A stretch of 64,000 nt of DNA from assembly GCF_039545035.1 (NCBI RefSeq), contig NZ_BAABRO010000015.1, positions 1 to 64,000 of the forward strand, in the 5' to 3' direction. Position numbers and translations under genes: made by a program. This stretch comes from Novipirellula caenicola (GTDB lineage: Bacteria; Planctomycetota; Planctomycetia; Pirellulales; Pirellulaceae). The notes below the pieces were generated by a model. It was not told the DNA's origin and ran no database searches. It was given only the letters and a program-made list of their open reading frames with translations. Shown one piece after another: positions 37,961 to 47,786 of the stretch (within the stretch, counting starts at the first letter, position 1; every line of letters begins with the position of its first letter).

Positions 37961-38932
37961 TTACACCGAGGCGGCTTCCATTCGCTGGGCTAGGTAGCTG
38001 CGTAGCTTGTCTAGGTCGGCGGCGAAGCCGCGGATGCCTTCGGCCAACTTTTCAGTCGCCATTGCGTCTTCGTTTAACATCCAGCGGAACGTCGCTTCGT
38101 CCATTTCGATCTTTTCGATGTCCATCTTGGCGGCCGCGTCGGCATCCAAGGCCTTGGGGACATCCGCGTCGGTTTCGGCAAGCTGTCCGAGCAAATCGGG
38201 CGAGATCGTTAGCAGGTCGCTGCCGCAAAGGGCCATTACTTGTTCCTTGGTGCGGAAACTCGCTCCCATCACCTCGGTCTTGTAGCCGTGTTTTTTGTAG
38301 TAATTGAAGATGGTCGTGACCGATTCCACGCCTGGGTCTTCGGAAACGGGGATCGAATCGACGCCCTTTTTGTTCTTGTACCAATCGTAGATGCGGCCGA
38401 CAAAGGGGCTGATCAACGTCACGTCGGCTTCGGCACACGCGATCGCTTGACCGAAGCCGAACAGCAGCGTCAAGTTGCAGTGGATGCCTTCCTTTTCCAA
38501 TTGCTCGGCGGCACGAATGCCTTCCCAGGTGCTCGCGATCTTGATCAGGATGCGGTCCTTCGAAATCCCAGCTTCCTTGTACAATTCAATCAACTCATGA
38601 GCCTTGCGGACCGTTCCTTCGGTATCGAAGCTCAGTCGTGCATCGACCTCGGTCGACACGCGGCCGGGGATCAGATCCAAGATACGGCAGCCAAAGGTGA
38701 CCGATAGCTTGTCGATGATCGCGTCGATCAGCCCTTCTTCGCTGTTGGATTTGGATTGACCGTAGGCGATCGCCTCGTCGAGCAGCGATTGGTACTGCGG
38801 CATCTGTGCGGCTTTGTACAGCAACGAGGGGTTGGTCGTCGCATCGTGAGGTTTGTGCTTGGCGATTGCATCAATGTCGCCGGTGTCAGCTACCACGACA
38901 GTGTGTTTTTTTAGTTGGTCTAGCGAACTCAT
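37961..38932 (-). CDS. tal: transaldolase
   Basis: This 323-residue enzyme is of the TalB type. It contains [26 protein letters not shown] at the N-terminus, the Schiff-base Lys in [13 protein letters not shown], and [29 protein letters not shown]. It transfers a dihydroxyacetone unit between sugar phosphates in the non-oxidative pentose phosphate pathway. It appears to be a single-gene transcript, with no pentose phosphate neighbours. Length and motifs are complete. Confidence 0.95.
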   Translation of the reverse strand: MSSLDQLKKHTVVVADTGDIDAIAKHKPHDATTNPSLLYKAAQMPQYQSLLDEAIAYGQSKSNSEEGLIDAIIDKLSVTFGCRILDLIPGRVSTEVDARLSFDTEGTVRKAHELIELYKEAGISKDRILIKIASTWEGIRAAEQLEKEGIHCNLTLLFGFGQAIACAEADVTLISPFVGRIYDWYKNKKGVDSIPVSEDPGVESVTTIFNYYKKHGYKTEVMGASFRTKEQVMALCGSDLLTISPDLLGQLAETDADVPKALDADAAAKMDIEKIEMDEATFRWMLNEDAMATEKLAEGIRGFAADLDKLRSYLAQRMEAASV

Positions 38933-39191
38933 AGGTCAGCCTTGGTTGAGAGCGTGTTGTAAGATGTTTTTTGCATTCTAGCAGATCCAAGGCACCTCTG
39001 AGAATCACGCTGTCGAGCCAACAAACGTGGATGGCGAAAATGGCAGTCACCCCAATTGGCAATCACGAGAAATCGGATGCACGAAATCGGGCGCAAAAAA
39101 TGCAGTACACCGTCACGGGGCGTTGTGCCATGACGGCTGTGAATTCCCCGCAAGTTACCTTGAAAAAAATTAGGGTGTCGAAAAACGAACC

Positions 39192-40094
39192 ATGACCAAC
39201 CTCGTTTTCTGGAACCGGGGCTCGGGCAAGTCCGAGCAAGTCGAGCGGCTTCGCAAGCTATTGCCGTTATCAACGACCACGTGGGTTCAAATGACTCGCG
39301 AACTGAATCTGCAGGAAACGATCCAAACGCAGCTCGATTGTCGCTGCGACATCGTCTTCGCCGCCGGTGGCGATGGAACGGTCAATGCCGTTGTCAATGC
39401 GTTGATGAAAATTGACGCCGATCGTCGCCCCTGCTTGGCGGTCATTCCGCTGGGGACCGCCAATGACTTTGCTGGCACGCTGGCCATTTCGGACGCGGTC
39501 GAACAAGCGGTCGCGTTGTCTTGCAATCGTCAACCGGTCCCGATCGATGTGGTCCGGATTACGGGTCATGGATTCGAGCGTTATTACGCCAATGTCGCCG
39601 CAGGCGGCAACTGTGTTCGCGTTTCAGAGGAACTGACCGACGAGATTAAATCTCGCTGGGGAGCGTTCAGTTATCTACGCGGCGCCGTCGGCGTCTTGGC
39701 GGACATGAAAAGCTTTCGCGTCAATGCAGAAATGGATGGCCAGAAAATCGCGGACTTTGATAGTTGGGCCGTGCTGGTCGCCAACGGAAGAACGAATGCG
39801 GGACGGATCGAAGTGGCTCCCGAGGCATCGCTGGTCGACGGATTACTGGATGTCGTGCTGATCAAAGACGGCGACGTGATGGACATGGTCGAAATCGTTG
39901 CCGGCAATCTGCTCGGTAATTTCCTCGAGTGTGAACAGGTCATCTATCGGCAAGCCCGCCGCTTGAAACTGTTTTCGGATCCACCGATGCGATTCACGCT
40001 TGATGGCGAAGTGGTGGATGAAGAGCCGGTCGAGTTTGAATGCATCCCCGGGGCCATTCGTATGTTTGTTGGCCCAGAATTTGAGCAGGCGTAA
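39192..40094 (+). CDS. diacylglycerol/lipid kinase, YegS type
   Basis: This 300-residue protein has the DAGK catalytic motif FAAGGDGTVNAVVNAL, then LAVIPLGTANDFA. The C-terminal beta-sandwich includes VLVANGRTNAGRIEVAPEASLVDGLLDVVLIKDGD. Family members phosphorylate diacylglycerol, phosphatidylglycerol or sphingoid bases using ATP and Mg. It is probably membrane-associated and linked to lipid recycling. The stop codon is followed by a 19-base tandem duplication of its own end and then a terminator. Confidence 0.9.
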   Translation: MTNLVFWNRGSGKSEQVERLRKLLPLSTTTWVQMTRELNLQETIQTQLDCRCDIVFAAGGDGTVNAVVNALMKIDADRRPCLAVIPLGTANDFAGTLAISDAVEQAVALSCNRQPVPIDVVRITGHGFERYYANVAAGGNCVRVSEELTDEIKSRWGAFSYLRGAVGVLADMKSFRVNAEMDGQKIADFDSWAVLVANGRTNAGRIEVAPEASLVDGLLDVVLIKDGDVMDMVEIVAGNLLGNFLECEQVIYRQARRLKLFSDPPMRFTLDGEVVDEEPVEFECIPGAIRMFVGPEFEQA

Positions 40095-40116
40095 AACATT
40101 TGAGCAGGCGTAAAAC
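40079..40116. repeat. 19-bp perfect tandem duplication over a stop codon
   Basis: The unit ATTTGAGCAGGCGTAAAAC occurs at 40079-40097 and 40098-40116, so the last codons and the stop of the lipid kinase gene are duplicated. It looks like a recent slippage event and does not change the protein. Confidence 0.8.
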
Positions 40117-40118
40117 GA

Positions 40119-40149
40119 AATCAGGCCTGGTTTTTCAACAGGCCTGATT
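40119..40149 (+). terminator. terminator hairpin after the lipid kinase gene
   Basis: A 10-bp perfect stem AATCAGGCCT/AGGCCTGATT with loop GGTTTTTCAAC lies 25 bases past the stop. The following sequence is only mildly T-rich. It also lies close to the end of the convergent gene at 40213. Confidence 0.6.
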
Positions 40150-40212
40150 CTGGTTGGGCAGTTGTGGCTATGAGAGCCTTGGCGGCTGACAGGACTAGAA
40201 GCCTAGCTCGCA

Positions 40213-40731
40213 TTACTGGTTGCCGATCGCGCTGCCAATGGCAGCACCGATGTTGCCAGCTCGTTGGCCACCGATGGCGTCTCCGATCGCACCACCAATG
40301 GCTGCTCCTCGCTGTTGCGACGGGGTGCCGTAGTAGCCATTCCCGTAAACATTGTTGCCGTAGACATTGTTTCCGTAGTACGTGCCATTGCTGTAGTACC
40401 GTCCGTCAATGGTCGATCCATAGGGTTGATAAGGCACCGAGTTGCTGCCGCGATACCCGCTGCTGTACCGGCCGTTTGGCGCGTAGTATTGCGGAGTCGA
40501 TTGCCGGTAGCTGTACGACGGTACCGAATACGAATAGGGTTGGCTGTACGATGGGGGCGAATAGCGGCGGACCGAGTACGATGGTTGAGAGTACGTCGGA
40601 TAACCGCGTTGGTAGTACGATCCTGAGTTGCCGTACTGGACGACGACTTGAGCCTCTGCAGGGGCGGGGGCCGCAGTCCAGGTCATCGCCGCGACCAGGG
40701 CAGATAAGCTGAGGTATCGAAAAGTAATCAT
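40213..40731 (-). CDS. exported Tyr/Ser-rich protein with C-terminal glycine zipper
   Basis: The protein is about 172 residues. Its signal peptide (YLSLSALVAAMTWTAAPAPAEAQ) is followed by about 100 residues rich in Tyr, Ser, Pro and Gly (SYYQRGYPTYSQPSY; YSNGTYYGNNVYGNNVYGN). The C-terminus is a glycine-zipper-like helix (RGAAIGGAIGDAIGGQRAGNIGAAIGSAIG), a pattern that can insert in or associate with membranes. The function is unknown. The tail resembles the 17-kDa antigen/YmgG zipper family. The upstream neighbour (40768) is in the same direction with a 36-base gap, so the two may be co-expressed. Confidence 0.75.
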   Translation of the reverse strand: MITFRYLSLSALVAAMTWTAAPAPAEAQVVVQYGNSGSYYQRGYPTYSQPSYSVRRYSPPSYSQPYSYSVPSYSYRQSTPQYYAPNGRYSSGYRGSNSVPYQPYGSTIDGRYYSNGTYYGNNVYGNNVYGNGYYGTPSQQRGAAIGGAIGDAIGGQRAGNIGAAIGSAIGNQ

Positions 40732-40767
40732 GATCAAGGTCCTGTAAAAATTGGTTTTGCGGTTGGG

Positions 40768-41250
40768 TTATTGAAACAAGCGGTTGGAACGGATCTGTTG
40801 CCAAGCGGTGGGTTGACGACGCGAATTGAAGTACAGCGTCGTTGCCAGCACGCCGAGTCCGAAGCCAATCGCTAGGTTGGTTAGCGACGTTTTGACGGGC
40901 AGTTCATCAATTTCGTACTGCACCCGCTCGACCGCAGAATGCACCGAATTGCTAACTTGTTCGCCTGCCCGCTGTGCTTGATCGACGAATGATCGAAGCG
41001 GAGAGTCGTGCGCCGGAGCGAACTCGGAAACGACCGATTCGATCTCGTCTCGCTGAGTGTCCACCTTGGAGGCAACGAATTCGGTCACCGCATCGACCGA
41101 GCGATCGCACTGCTTTAGTTCGTCTTGATTGATTTGCGGCCAGCGAATATTGATCGCGGTGAAGACCGGTTCCCAGGGATCCGTTTTGGATTGGGAGTTC
41201 GGATTTGCTTCGGGCAGTCGATTATTTGAAGTTGTCGTATGGGTTGACAT
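40768..41250 (-). CDS. membrane-anchored stress-type protein (CsbD/DUF883-like)
   Basis: The product is about 160 residues. An N-terminal segment (WEPVFTAINIRWPQINQDELKQCDRSVDAVTEFVASK) resembles the CsbD pattern of small stress proteins. A helical middle follows (SFVDQAQRAGEQVSNSVHSAVERVQYEIDELP), then a C-terminal membrane helix (SLTNLAIGFGLGVLATTLYF) with a short basic tail, as in DUF883/ElaB proteins. ATG 41250 (MSTHTTTSNN) is chosen over a longer frame with an atypical N-terminus. The role is probably envelope stress; family assignment is tentative. Confidence 0.6.
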   Translation of the reverse strand: MSTHTTTSNNRLPEANPNSQSKTDPWEPVFTAINIRWPQINQDELKQCDRSVDAVTEFVASKVDTQRDEIESVVSEFAPAHDSPLRSFVDQAQRAGEQVSNSVHSAVERVQYEIDELPVKTSLTNLAIGFGLGVLATTLYFNSRRQPTAWQQIRSNRLFQ

Positions 41251-41381
41251 TGTTTGCGTCCCTGTTGCGGGTATAGCGACGGGATGCATGCGGGACGGAA
41301 GTCGTCCAACGCCACACATCGCCGTTTTTACCTCTGGCAGTTAACGCAATTACTGTGCCCAACCCGATGCAGGCAATCGCC

Positions 41382-42977
41382 TTATTCCTTTCGCGTATAC
41401 ACCTGTGGATACTCAAATGTCGGTTCTTGGTCAGGGCAGAGATAGACAAACCGTTCTGACAACTTTTGTTTCACATTGGGTTTGGCATCGACCAGCGTGA
41501 GGCTGAGTTCCACCGGAGCTGGTTCGGTCGGTTCCAACAAAACATGTGCGATCCAGTCGCCGGTGTCGGTGCGTTCGGCGGATGTGGACAACACTTTACC
41601 GCGAATGGTTGCAACTTCGACATCCACGGTGCCGCGACGTCGCTTGGCAATCACATCTCCGGCGAAACGGATATCCATTGCGATGAATCCGTCTTGCCGC
41701 TGCACATCGAAATAGGTCGCTCGTGCAACTTTGGTTTGGTCACTGCGATCCCCAGGAAAGAACGAAACTTGGTAGTCCAGTTCCAGCGGGGTGTCGAGTG
41801 TCGGTTTTTGATCGGGGATCCAGTAGGCGCCGATGTTGTCGATTCCCTCGTGGGCACCCGGCAATTCAAGCAGTTCAACGACGCCGTTTTCCCAGCCTCG
41901 TTTCGGTCGCACCCAAACGCTAGGCCGATTGTGGTACTGGGCGTTGTGATCGTCAAAGTGATAGAAAGCCCGGTTACGCTGCAGGACACCGAATCCTTTT
42001 AGTTTGTTGACACGGAACTGGCTAACCGAAGGATAGCTTTGCCGAGCGAACGCGCGCCATGTCCATTCGTCGTCCTCTGCGTGAATCAGTAACCCATCGG
42101 AATCGTGGACGGCGGGACGATTGTCCAGCGGAGGTCCGGTCAACCCATCGCCCCACATCCACATGCTGGTCAGCGGCGCTAAACCAATCTTTTCCGGCAG
42201 CGAACGAAAGTGCAACGAGCACTTGACATCAACAACGGTTTCGGTGGTTCCCGGCGTCAGTGTGAACCGGTACGCGCCGCTCACCGAACGGCTATCCATC
42301 AAGGCCAATATCGATAGCTGTTCATCGTCGGTCTTGGGACGCTGGACCCAAAACGATTTGAAAAAGGGAAACTCTTCGTCGCGATTCAGCGCTATGTCCA
42401 CGGCCAACCCACGAGCCGAGGTGCCATAGACCGTATCGGCACTTCGGCCGCGAAAGTAACTCGATCCAAGGAACGTCAACATCTCTTGTCCATCGCTGCG
42501 GCCGGGAAAGCGGCCTGCGATCTTGATGCCGGCATGTCCCGAGTTGCGAACGACCTCTTCTGCGATCGGCGTGCGATACCGAAAGTTCTGTGACGAGAAC
42601 GGGACTTCGCGGGAGACGCCTTTCTCGTTGGTGTACAGCGAAACACGGTCGCGCTGCACGAAGCCTCGGTGAAATGTTTCGAGCCAAAACGGAAGCCCGT
42701 CTTTCCACCACACCGCCTTCTCAGGCCGATATTGGATATCGCGATACTGTTCGTAGCTCATTTGACACAGCGCCGCGGGTGGCTCAGGACGCGGTTGAAA
42801 TTCATCCTTGGCGGTCGCTGCGGCCAATGTCTTCAGTTCGGCAAAGCTGGTGATCTGCGTCGCCGCATCCGATGGCCGTCCTTGTGGCCGAATTGCTTGG
42901 CGGCTTGGCGAATCAGCCGATGCGATGCCATCGAATAAAGCAAGAAGCAGCGAGAATGCTGTAAAGAGTCGCAACAT
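41382..42977 (-). CDS. opgG: periplasmic glucan biosynthesis protein OpgG/MdoG
   Basis: This 531-residue protein has a signal peptide (LFTAFSLLLALFDGIASA) and the MdoG family sequence throughout (FAELKTLAAATAKDEFQPR, YRDIQYRPEKAVWWKDGLPFWLETFHRGF, GFGVLQRNRAFYHFDDHNAQYHNRPSVWV). OpgG acts in the periplasm on beta-1,2-linked osmoregulated glucans; the relative OpgD is a known beta-1,2-glucanase. The gene is downstream of a GH144-like gene and close to opgH (divergent), forming a glucan locus. In enterobacteria opgG and opgH are one operon, so the arrangement here is different. Confidence 0.92.
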   Translation of the reverse strand: MLRLFTAFSLLLALFDGIASADSPSRQAIRPQGRPSDAATQITSFAELKTLAAATAKDEFQPRPEPPAALCQMSYEQYRDIQYRPEKAVWWKDGLPFWLETFHRGFVQRDRVSLYTNEKGVSREVPFSSQNFRYRTPIAEEVVRNSGHAGIKIAGRFPGRSDGQEMLTFLGSSYFRGRSADTVYGTSARGLAVDIALNRDEEFPFFKSFWVQRPKTDDEQLSILALMDSRSVSGAYRFTLTPGTTETVVDVKCSLHFRSLPEKIGLAPLTSMWMWGDGLTGPPLDNRPAVHDSDGLLIHAEDDEWTWRAFARQSYPSVSQFRVNKLKGFGVLQRNRAFYHFDDHNAQYHNRPSVWVRPKRGWENGVVELLELPGAHEGIDNIGAYWIPDQKPTLDTPLELDYQVSFFPGDRSDQTKVARATYFDVQRQDGFIAMDIRFAGDVIAKRRRGTVDVEVATIRGKVLSTSAERTDTGDWIAHVLLEPTEPAPVELSLTLVDAKPNVKQKLSERFVYLCPDQEPTFEYPQVYTRKE

Positions 42978-43064
42978 AAGGGGAAATCCCGGGGTGAAAA
43001 GAGTGAACCCATCGGGATTGACTTCGAAAGCAACAAGTGTGCCATTGAGTCGGCGGTCGGCGTG

Positions 43065-44402
43065 CTACGCGAATCCAGCGAGACTTAAAGCTCGGGTTGC
43101 TGCAGGATGTCGCATGAACGCCTCCCAAACCCCACCGGTCAATAGGTTTTCGGCCATGACCAGCGTGATTCCGGTGTCGATTCCGATCACGTCACGGCCA
43201 ACCCAATGGGTCGCCGGATTGTAGGCGTTCACGAAACCATAGCGGGAAAAGATTTTGTCGCCGAAGTGTTGCTTTTGGTAACGCAGTGTATGCAAGGCTT
43301 GTTGGGGCACGATCGCCAACCCACCCGCTGCGGCGCTGGGAACAATCGTTCCATCGATATCACGGTCGGGTTCGCAGCGGCCGTTTTCGTACGGGCCACC
43401 CCAATCGCGGTACCCGCCGGCGCTATCGCTGCTGGTTAACCCCCACATGTCGTTGCCGTAATGTTGCATTTGCGATGGATAACGGCGGCCGAGCTCGGTC
43501 ATGAACGCGATTTGCGCATGGTGAGCTCGCACCGAATTGTCCCAATAACTGCGTCCGCTGGCGGATCGAACATTGCGAAAATCGAAAAACGCCATCGGAT
43601 ACTGGTGTACAAACAGCGGTGGATAACTGATGAAGTCTTCGCCGTCGTGTTGCAACACCGGCGAGCGACGCCATGCTTGCCAACATCGTGGCGGGATGGG
43701 CGAGCTCGGTGCCCCAATCGCCAACAATACCAGTACGATCAGTTCGCTGAAACTGTCCCACTGATGCGGGATCATGCCCGATTCGGGGGTCCACCCCATG
43801 TGCAACAAATCGTTCGCCCCGAGCATCCATTGCCAATCCACACGGCGGTAAAGTTCGTCTGCTAAGTGGACGATTTCCAGGTCATCCGAAAATGTCGTCG
43901 CTGCGGTCATGGCTCCGGTCAATAACAGCGCCGTATCGATCGAGGATGCTTCAGCTCCTTTGGATCGTTTGCCGCTGGCGGCATCAAAAAAGTGGTAGAC
44001 AAATCCCTTTTTGTGGTGAGCCAACTTGACTAGCGAATACAGCAATTGGCGAGTCCGATCGGCGGCATGTTCGCGAGGAACCCACTCGGATTGGGCGGCC
44101 ACGCTGTGGGCTGCTAATCCAAACCCGCACGCCGCCGAGCTCGCATGATCACTGAACCACGATCCGTCCGTGGCTCCGCGGTCCGAAATGAACCCTGTAC
44201 TTGGATGGGCGGCATCGACAAAGAATTGATAGCAACGTTGTTGCAGATCACGCAGGAAACTGTGGTCGCTCTGTTCCATCAATGCAGGCTCTCGACGAAG
44301 CGAGGAAACGAGTTGTGCATCGGCAGCCTTGGCTTTTGGCAACAGATTCGAAGGAGCCAACGAAAGCGACAGTCCCGTCGCCAAAAAGGTGCGTCGCTTC
44401 AT
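43065..44402 (-). CDS. glycoamylase-like hydrolase, GH144-type probable endo-beta-1,2-glucanase
   Basis: This 445-residue protein has a twin-arginine signal (MKRRTFLATGLSLSLAPSN), implying export in folded form. It matches the 'glycoamylase-like' domain: FLRDLQQRCYQFFVDAAHPSTGFISDRG, then KGFVYHFFDAASGKR, MLGANDLLHMGWTPESG and an HHAQIAFMTE stretch. Members of this domain include GH144 endo-beta-1,2-glucanases. Next to opgG and opgH, a role in trimming or degrading osmoregulated glucan is likely. The opgG gene starts 87 bases downstream, probably in the same transcript. Confidence 0.82.
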   Translation of the reverse strand: MKRRTFLATGLSLSLAPSNLLPKAKAADAQLVSSLRREPALMEQSDHSFLRDLQQRCYQFFVDAAHPSTGFISDRGATDGSWFSDHASSAACGFGLAAHSVAAQSEWVPREHAADRTRQLLYSLVKLAHHKKGFVYHFFDAASGKRSKGAEASSIDTALLLTGAMTAATTFSDDLEIVHLADELYRRVDWQWMLGANDLLHMGWTPESGMIPHQWDSFSELIVLVLLAIGAPSSPIPPRCWQAWRRSPVLQHDGEDFISYPPLFVHQYPMAFFDFRNVRSASGRSYWDNSVRAHHAQIAFMTELGRRYPSQMQHYGNDMWGLTSSDSAGGYRDWGGPYENGRCEPDRDIDGTIVPSAAAGGLAIVPQQALHTLRYQKQHFGDKIFSRYGFVNAYNPATHWVGRDVIGIDTGITLVMAENLLTGGVWEAFMRHPAATRALSLAGFA

Positions 44403-44855
44403 TGCGAGCCTATTTGTAGGTGGGGGGGAGCGAGGATTGTGATGGTTTCGCTTGGGGGGGGCAGCGATAAAACGCGAAAAGCCTAAGAACCCATGGGACC
44501 TGCTTTACTGAGAAGCAACCGGTTGGTCGCAAATTGAGCAGCAAAACGCGGGCGGCATGGGGAACTTTGACGGTTCGGCGGACATTGCTGCTGTCCACGG
44601 AAACTTCACAATCGAAATGCTAAATAATCTTTCCTACGGTGTTAATGGCAAAATGTTCCCGCACAGCGGTTCAATGTGAACCTTACCCCCCTAGTGCAAG
44701 GCGGGGCCTCTTTAATCCGACTCTGCTGGCGGGTGGTAAAAGAATTCGCGTCGGTGTGGACGATGTTGTGGCACAACGTTTGTACTTACCTAGCAAACGT
44801 AGGGAACACGGAGCGTTACTCGCTCAACTTTTCAGCTTATCCAAGGATCTATCTC
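44403..44855. other. divergent control region of the glucan locus
   Basis: About 450 bases lie between the GH144-like gene (minus) and the small helical protein (plus). It should hold promoters for both. No open frame with protein-like features is seen, although one frame stays open into the downstream gene. I could not identify an operator or riboswitch. Confidence 0.4.
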
Positions 44856-45305
44856 ATGTCCGTTTCACAAACAGCGTTCTGCACAGGTGCTTCCTTTAGC
44901 ATGCCTTGTGCAACACCATATCCATCGAACCACGATCACTCACGTCAACAAGTGAAATCCTACTTGCAAAAGTGTGGCGTTTCCGACGATCGGGCCGCCG
45001 TTGAAAGTGATCGAATCGTGAACCAAGCGGCAATGAGAATCCAATCGCAATCCGCTCCGGGAACCACCACCGATTTGACGACCGCGTCGATCAAGTTGGC
45101 GATCGAAGAATTAACACGGATGCCTGCGCAACCCCAGTTGGCTCGCCAAGTGATCCCTGCGTCGATCGATCGACCGATGTGGAATGCGAGTCCCATTCGT
45201 CGCGCCGCACCGCTGCGAATGCAGTGGTGGGTTACGCAATTATTTGGCGGCAATCGAATGGCGGTCTTGAAAGGACGTCGACGGTACGCCGAGCAACAGA
45301 ACTAG
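44856..45305 (+). CDS. small helical protein of unknown function
   Basis: This 149-residue protein starts at an ATG preceded by AAGGAT about eight bases upstream, a good ribosome-binding site. The first 30 residues are Ser/Cys/Thr-rich. The middle is helical (SRQQVKSYLQKCGVSDDRAAVESDRIVNQAAMRIQ; TTASIKLAIEELTRMP) and the tail is basic (LKGRRRYAEQQN). There is no signal peptide and I recognise no family. It lies 277 bases before opgH on the same strand and may be co-transcribed, but I cannot link it to glucan synthesis. Confidence 0.6.
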   Translation: MSVSQTAFCTGASFSMPCATPYPSNHDHSRQQVKSYLQKCGVSDDRAAVESDRIVNQAAMRIQSQSAPGTTTDLTTASIKLAIEELTRMPAQPQLARQVIPASIDRPMWNASPIRRAAPLRMQWWVTQLFGGNRMAVLKGRRRYAEQQN

Positions 45306-45582
45306 CGAATGCTGCGGAGCGTTCCGCAGGTTCAATGGCAACTTGTTATTCAACACAAGTCGTTTGATGATGATGTTTTTGCCGATGACGGCGGGCGGTA
45401 ACTGCGGACGTGGTTCACGATAACCGTGCACGGACCTGCGGTTAGCGTTGTCGGCGAGTGGGGCTCTGGGCGTGTTTCCTTGGGGCGTGTCCCCTGGGTG
45501 GCGTCCGAGCAATTGATCTTGGCGGCGTGAGCCCTTCTTCTCTCTCTTGAAAGTCCGCACTAAGACGGACGAGGCTACCGTT

Positions 45583-47637
45583 ATGCAAAGTCCGAATCAA
45601 AATTCAAATATGTCCAGTCCTGCTCGTGCGACCAAGTGGATTCGCCGAGGGGGGTTTTTGTGGACGTTGATCGCAACCGCGATCGGCACCGCGACCTATT
45701 ACTGGGTGATCGCTGGTGGGAACCATCTGAATCTGTTCGAGCTGCTCAGCTTGCCACTGTTCGCGTTGCTGTTTGGTTGGATCGTCTTTTCGTTTTCGCT
45801 CGCAACATTGGGGTTCGTTTGTTTGTGGCGTCGCCCGGTTTCCATGGAACCGCCGCGATCGGCGTCGTCGATTTCGCCAGGCGAAGTCCCCATATCGGCC
45901 AGCACGCCAACCAGCACGGCAGCCCGAACGGCGGTCCTAATGCCGGTCTACAACGAATCGCCACACCGCGTGTTTGCGGGGATCGAAGCGATGCTGTCGT
46001 CGCTACGGTCGATCGATGCGGTAGGGCAATTTGACTTCTACGTGCTGAGCGATTCGACCAATCACGAAATTTGGCTTCAAGAGGAACGTGCATGGTCAGA
46101 GTTGCTGCGACGCCACGGCGAGGACGTGAACGTCTACTATCGCCATCGCCCCAAAAACATCGCTCGTAAAGCGGGCAACATCGCCGATTTCTGTGGTCGC
46201 TGGGGTAGCCGATATCGTTACATGATCGTGTTGGATGCGGACAGCTTGGTTGACGCGACAACCATGGTTGAATTGGTGCGGCGGATGGAAGCCGACGACG
46301 CGTTGGGCATCCTGCAAGTGCCACCGACCCCGGTGGGACGAAGCTCGTTGTTCGCACGTTTGCAACAGTTTTCAGCCCACGTGTACGGTCCCATTTTCGT
46401 CGCAGGGTTTGCCAAGTGGGCGGGCGACGAAGGCAATTATTGGGGACACAATGCGATCATCCGCATCAAGCCCTTTCTCAGGCACTGCGGCCTTCCCGTG
46501 CTGCCCGGCAAGGCACCGCTGGGAGGCGAAATTCTCAGTCATGACTTTGTCGAAGCCGCGTTGATGCTGCGAGCCGGTTGGAAAGTCCAATTGGCGACCG
46601 ATTTAGCAGGCAGTTATGAAGAATGTCCAACCACGATCGCTGACTACGCCCAACGCGACCAACGATGGTGTCAGGGGAATCTTCAGCATCTGCAGCTGTT
46701 GATCAGCGAAGGCTTTCGTCCGCTCAGCCGATTGCATTTTGCTTCGGGAGTGATGTCGTACGTGGCATCGCCGATTTGGATCTTGTTCACCGCACTATGC
46801 GTTATCGGAACGATCTTGGATCGCATCGCCGAGCCTGGTTCTCGGGGACCTCAGTTCGATTCTGGGGCCTTGATCCTGTTTGTCGTTTCGATGTCGCTGT
46901 TGTTGCTACCCAAATTTTGGAGTCTGCTGATCGCGATGCGAGACTCGCAGTCGGTAGGATTGCTTGGGGGGCGTCTGCGGCTGGTGGCCAGCGTCGCGGT
47001 TGAAGTCGTGGCGTCGGTGTTGTTGTCGCCAATCATGGCGATCTATCACAGCCGATTCGTGTTGGCGACCTTGCGAGGCACGAACGTCAAATGGGGCGCG
47101 CAAACGCGGGACGAGCAAGGGGTCGCATGGCGGGACGCGGCCAAACGGTTTGGCTTTGTCACGTTGCTAAGCATCGGGGTTACCGCGGCGCTAGCCATTT
47201 ATGCGCCAGCGTTCCTGATCTGGTTTTCGCCATTGTTGGCCGGTTTGATTCTGTCGATTCCGATCGATGTCGCGATGGGCAGCCAGTGGCTTGGCTGTGT
47301 GTTACGCGATTACCGGATCCTGATGATTCCTGAAGAGACATCGCCGAGTCAGCTAAAGCGAGATCACGAGCATGCGCTGAGTCAATCTGCTGCGAAGTCG
47401 TTGTTCAGCGATTCATTGTTTGAGCAAGTGATCTTTGATCCCGAGTTCTTTCTACTGCATCGTCGCATTCAGCTCGCCAGCGAGGCGAACATTGCAATGC
47501 CGACCAATCAGCGAAAGGCAATCGAGGCCGCATGGAGTACAAGTGGCATGGCGGGGATCCCCGAAGAGTCGCGTGCGGCCGTCTTGGCCGATGCCGAAAC
47601 GTTGATGGCGCTGCACCTCGAGTCGCAATCGAAGTAA
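45583..47637 (+). CDS. opgH: glucan glucosyltransferase OpgH/MdoH
   Basis: This membrane GT2 enzyme of about 684 residues has N-terminal helices (FLWTLIATAIGTATYYWVI; LPLFALLFGWIVFSFSLATLGFV). The catalytic domain includes AVLMPVYNESPHRVFAGIEAML, VLDADSLVD, and the QxxRW-type motif YAQRDQRWCQGNLQHLQLL. Several C-terminal helices follow. OpgH polymerises the beta-1,2-glucan backbone from UDP-glucose and extrudes it. The frame opens at TTG 45547; ATG 45583 is a more normal start. It is near opgG, which is on the opposite strand. Confidence 0.92.
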   Translation: MQSPNQNSNMSSPARATKWIRRGGFLWTLIATAIGTATYYWVIAGGNHLNLFELLSLPLFALLFGWIVFSFSLATLGFVCLWRRPVSMEPPRSASSISPGEVPISASTPTSTAARTAVLMPVYNESPHRVFAGIEAMLSSLRSIDAVGQFDFYVLSDSTNHEIWLQEERAWSELLRRHGEDVNVYYRHRPKNIARKAGNIADFCGRWGSRYRYMIVLDADSLVDATTMVELVRRMEADDALGILQVPPTPVGRSSLFARLQQFSAHVYGPIFVAGFAKWAGDEGNYWGHNAIIRIKPFLRHCGLPVLPGKAPLGGEILSHDFVEAALMLRAGWKVQLATDLAGSYEECPTTIADYAQRDQRWCQGNLQHLQLLISEGFRPLSRLHFASGVMSYVASPIWILFTALCVIGTILDRIAEPGSRGPQFDSGALILFVVSMSLLLLPKFWSLLIAMRDSQSVGLLGGRLRLVASVAVEVVASVLLSPIMAIYHSRFVLATLRGTNVKWGAQTRDEQGVAWRDAAKRFGFVTLLSIGVTAALAIYAPAFLIWFSPLLAGLILSIPIDVAMGSQWLGCVLRDYRILMIPEETSPSQLKRDHEHALSQSAAKSLFSDSLFEQVIFDPEFFLLHRRIQLASEANIAMPTNQRKAIEAAWSTSGMAGIPEESRAAVLADAETLMALHLESQSK

Positions 47638-47786
47638 TCCAGCCGCGAGGTCAACGAGGGGAAGGCCAACACGTGAGGGGGCAGCGTGGGGGCCAACGTG
47701 GGGCGAAGTGAGCCTAGGGCAGTTAGGGCCGAGTGCGTTGTGCCGCCCCTGCTAGAAATGCCGTATGGCTCGTGCCAAGTAAGTCA

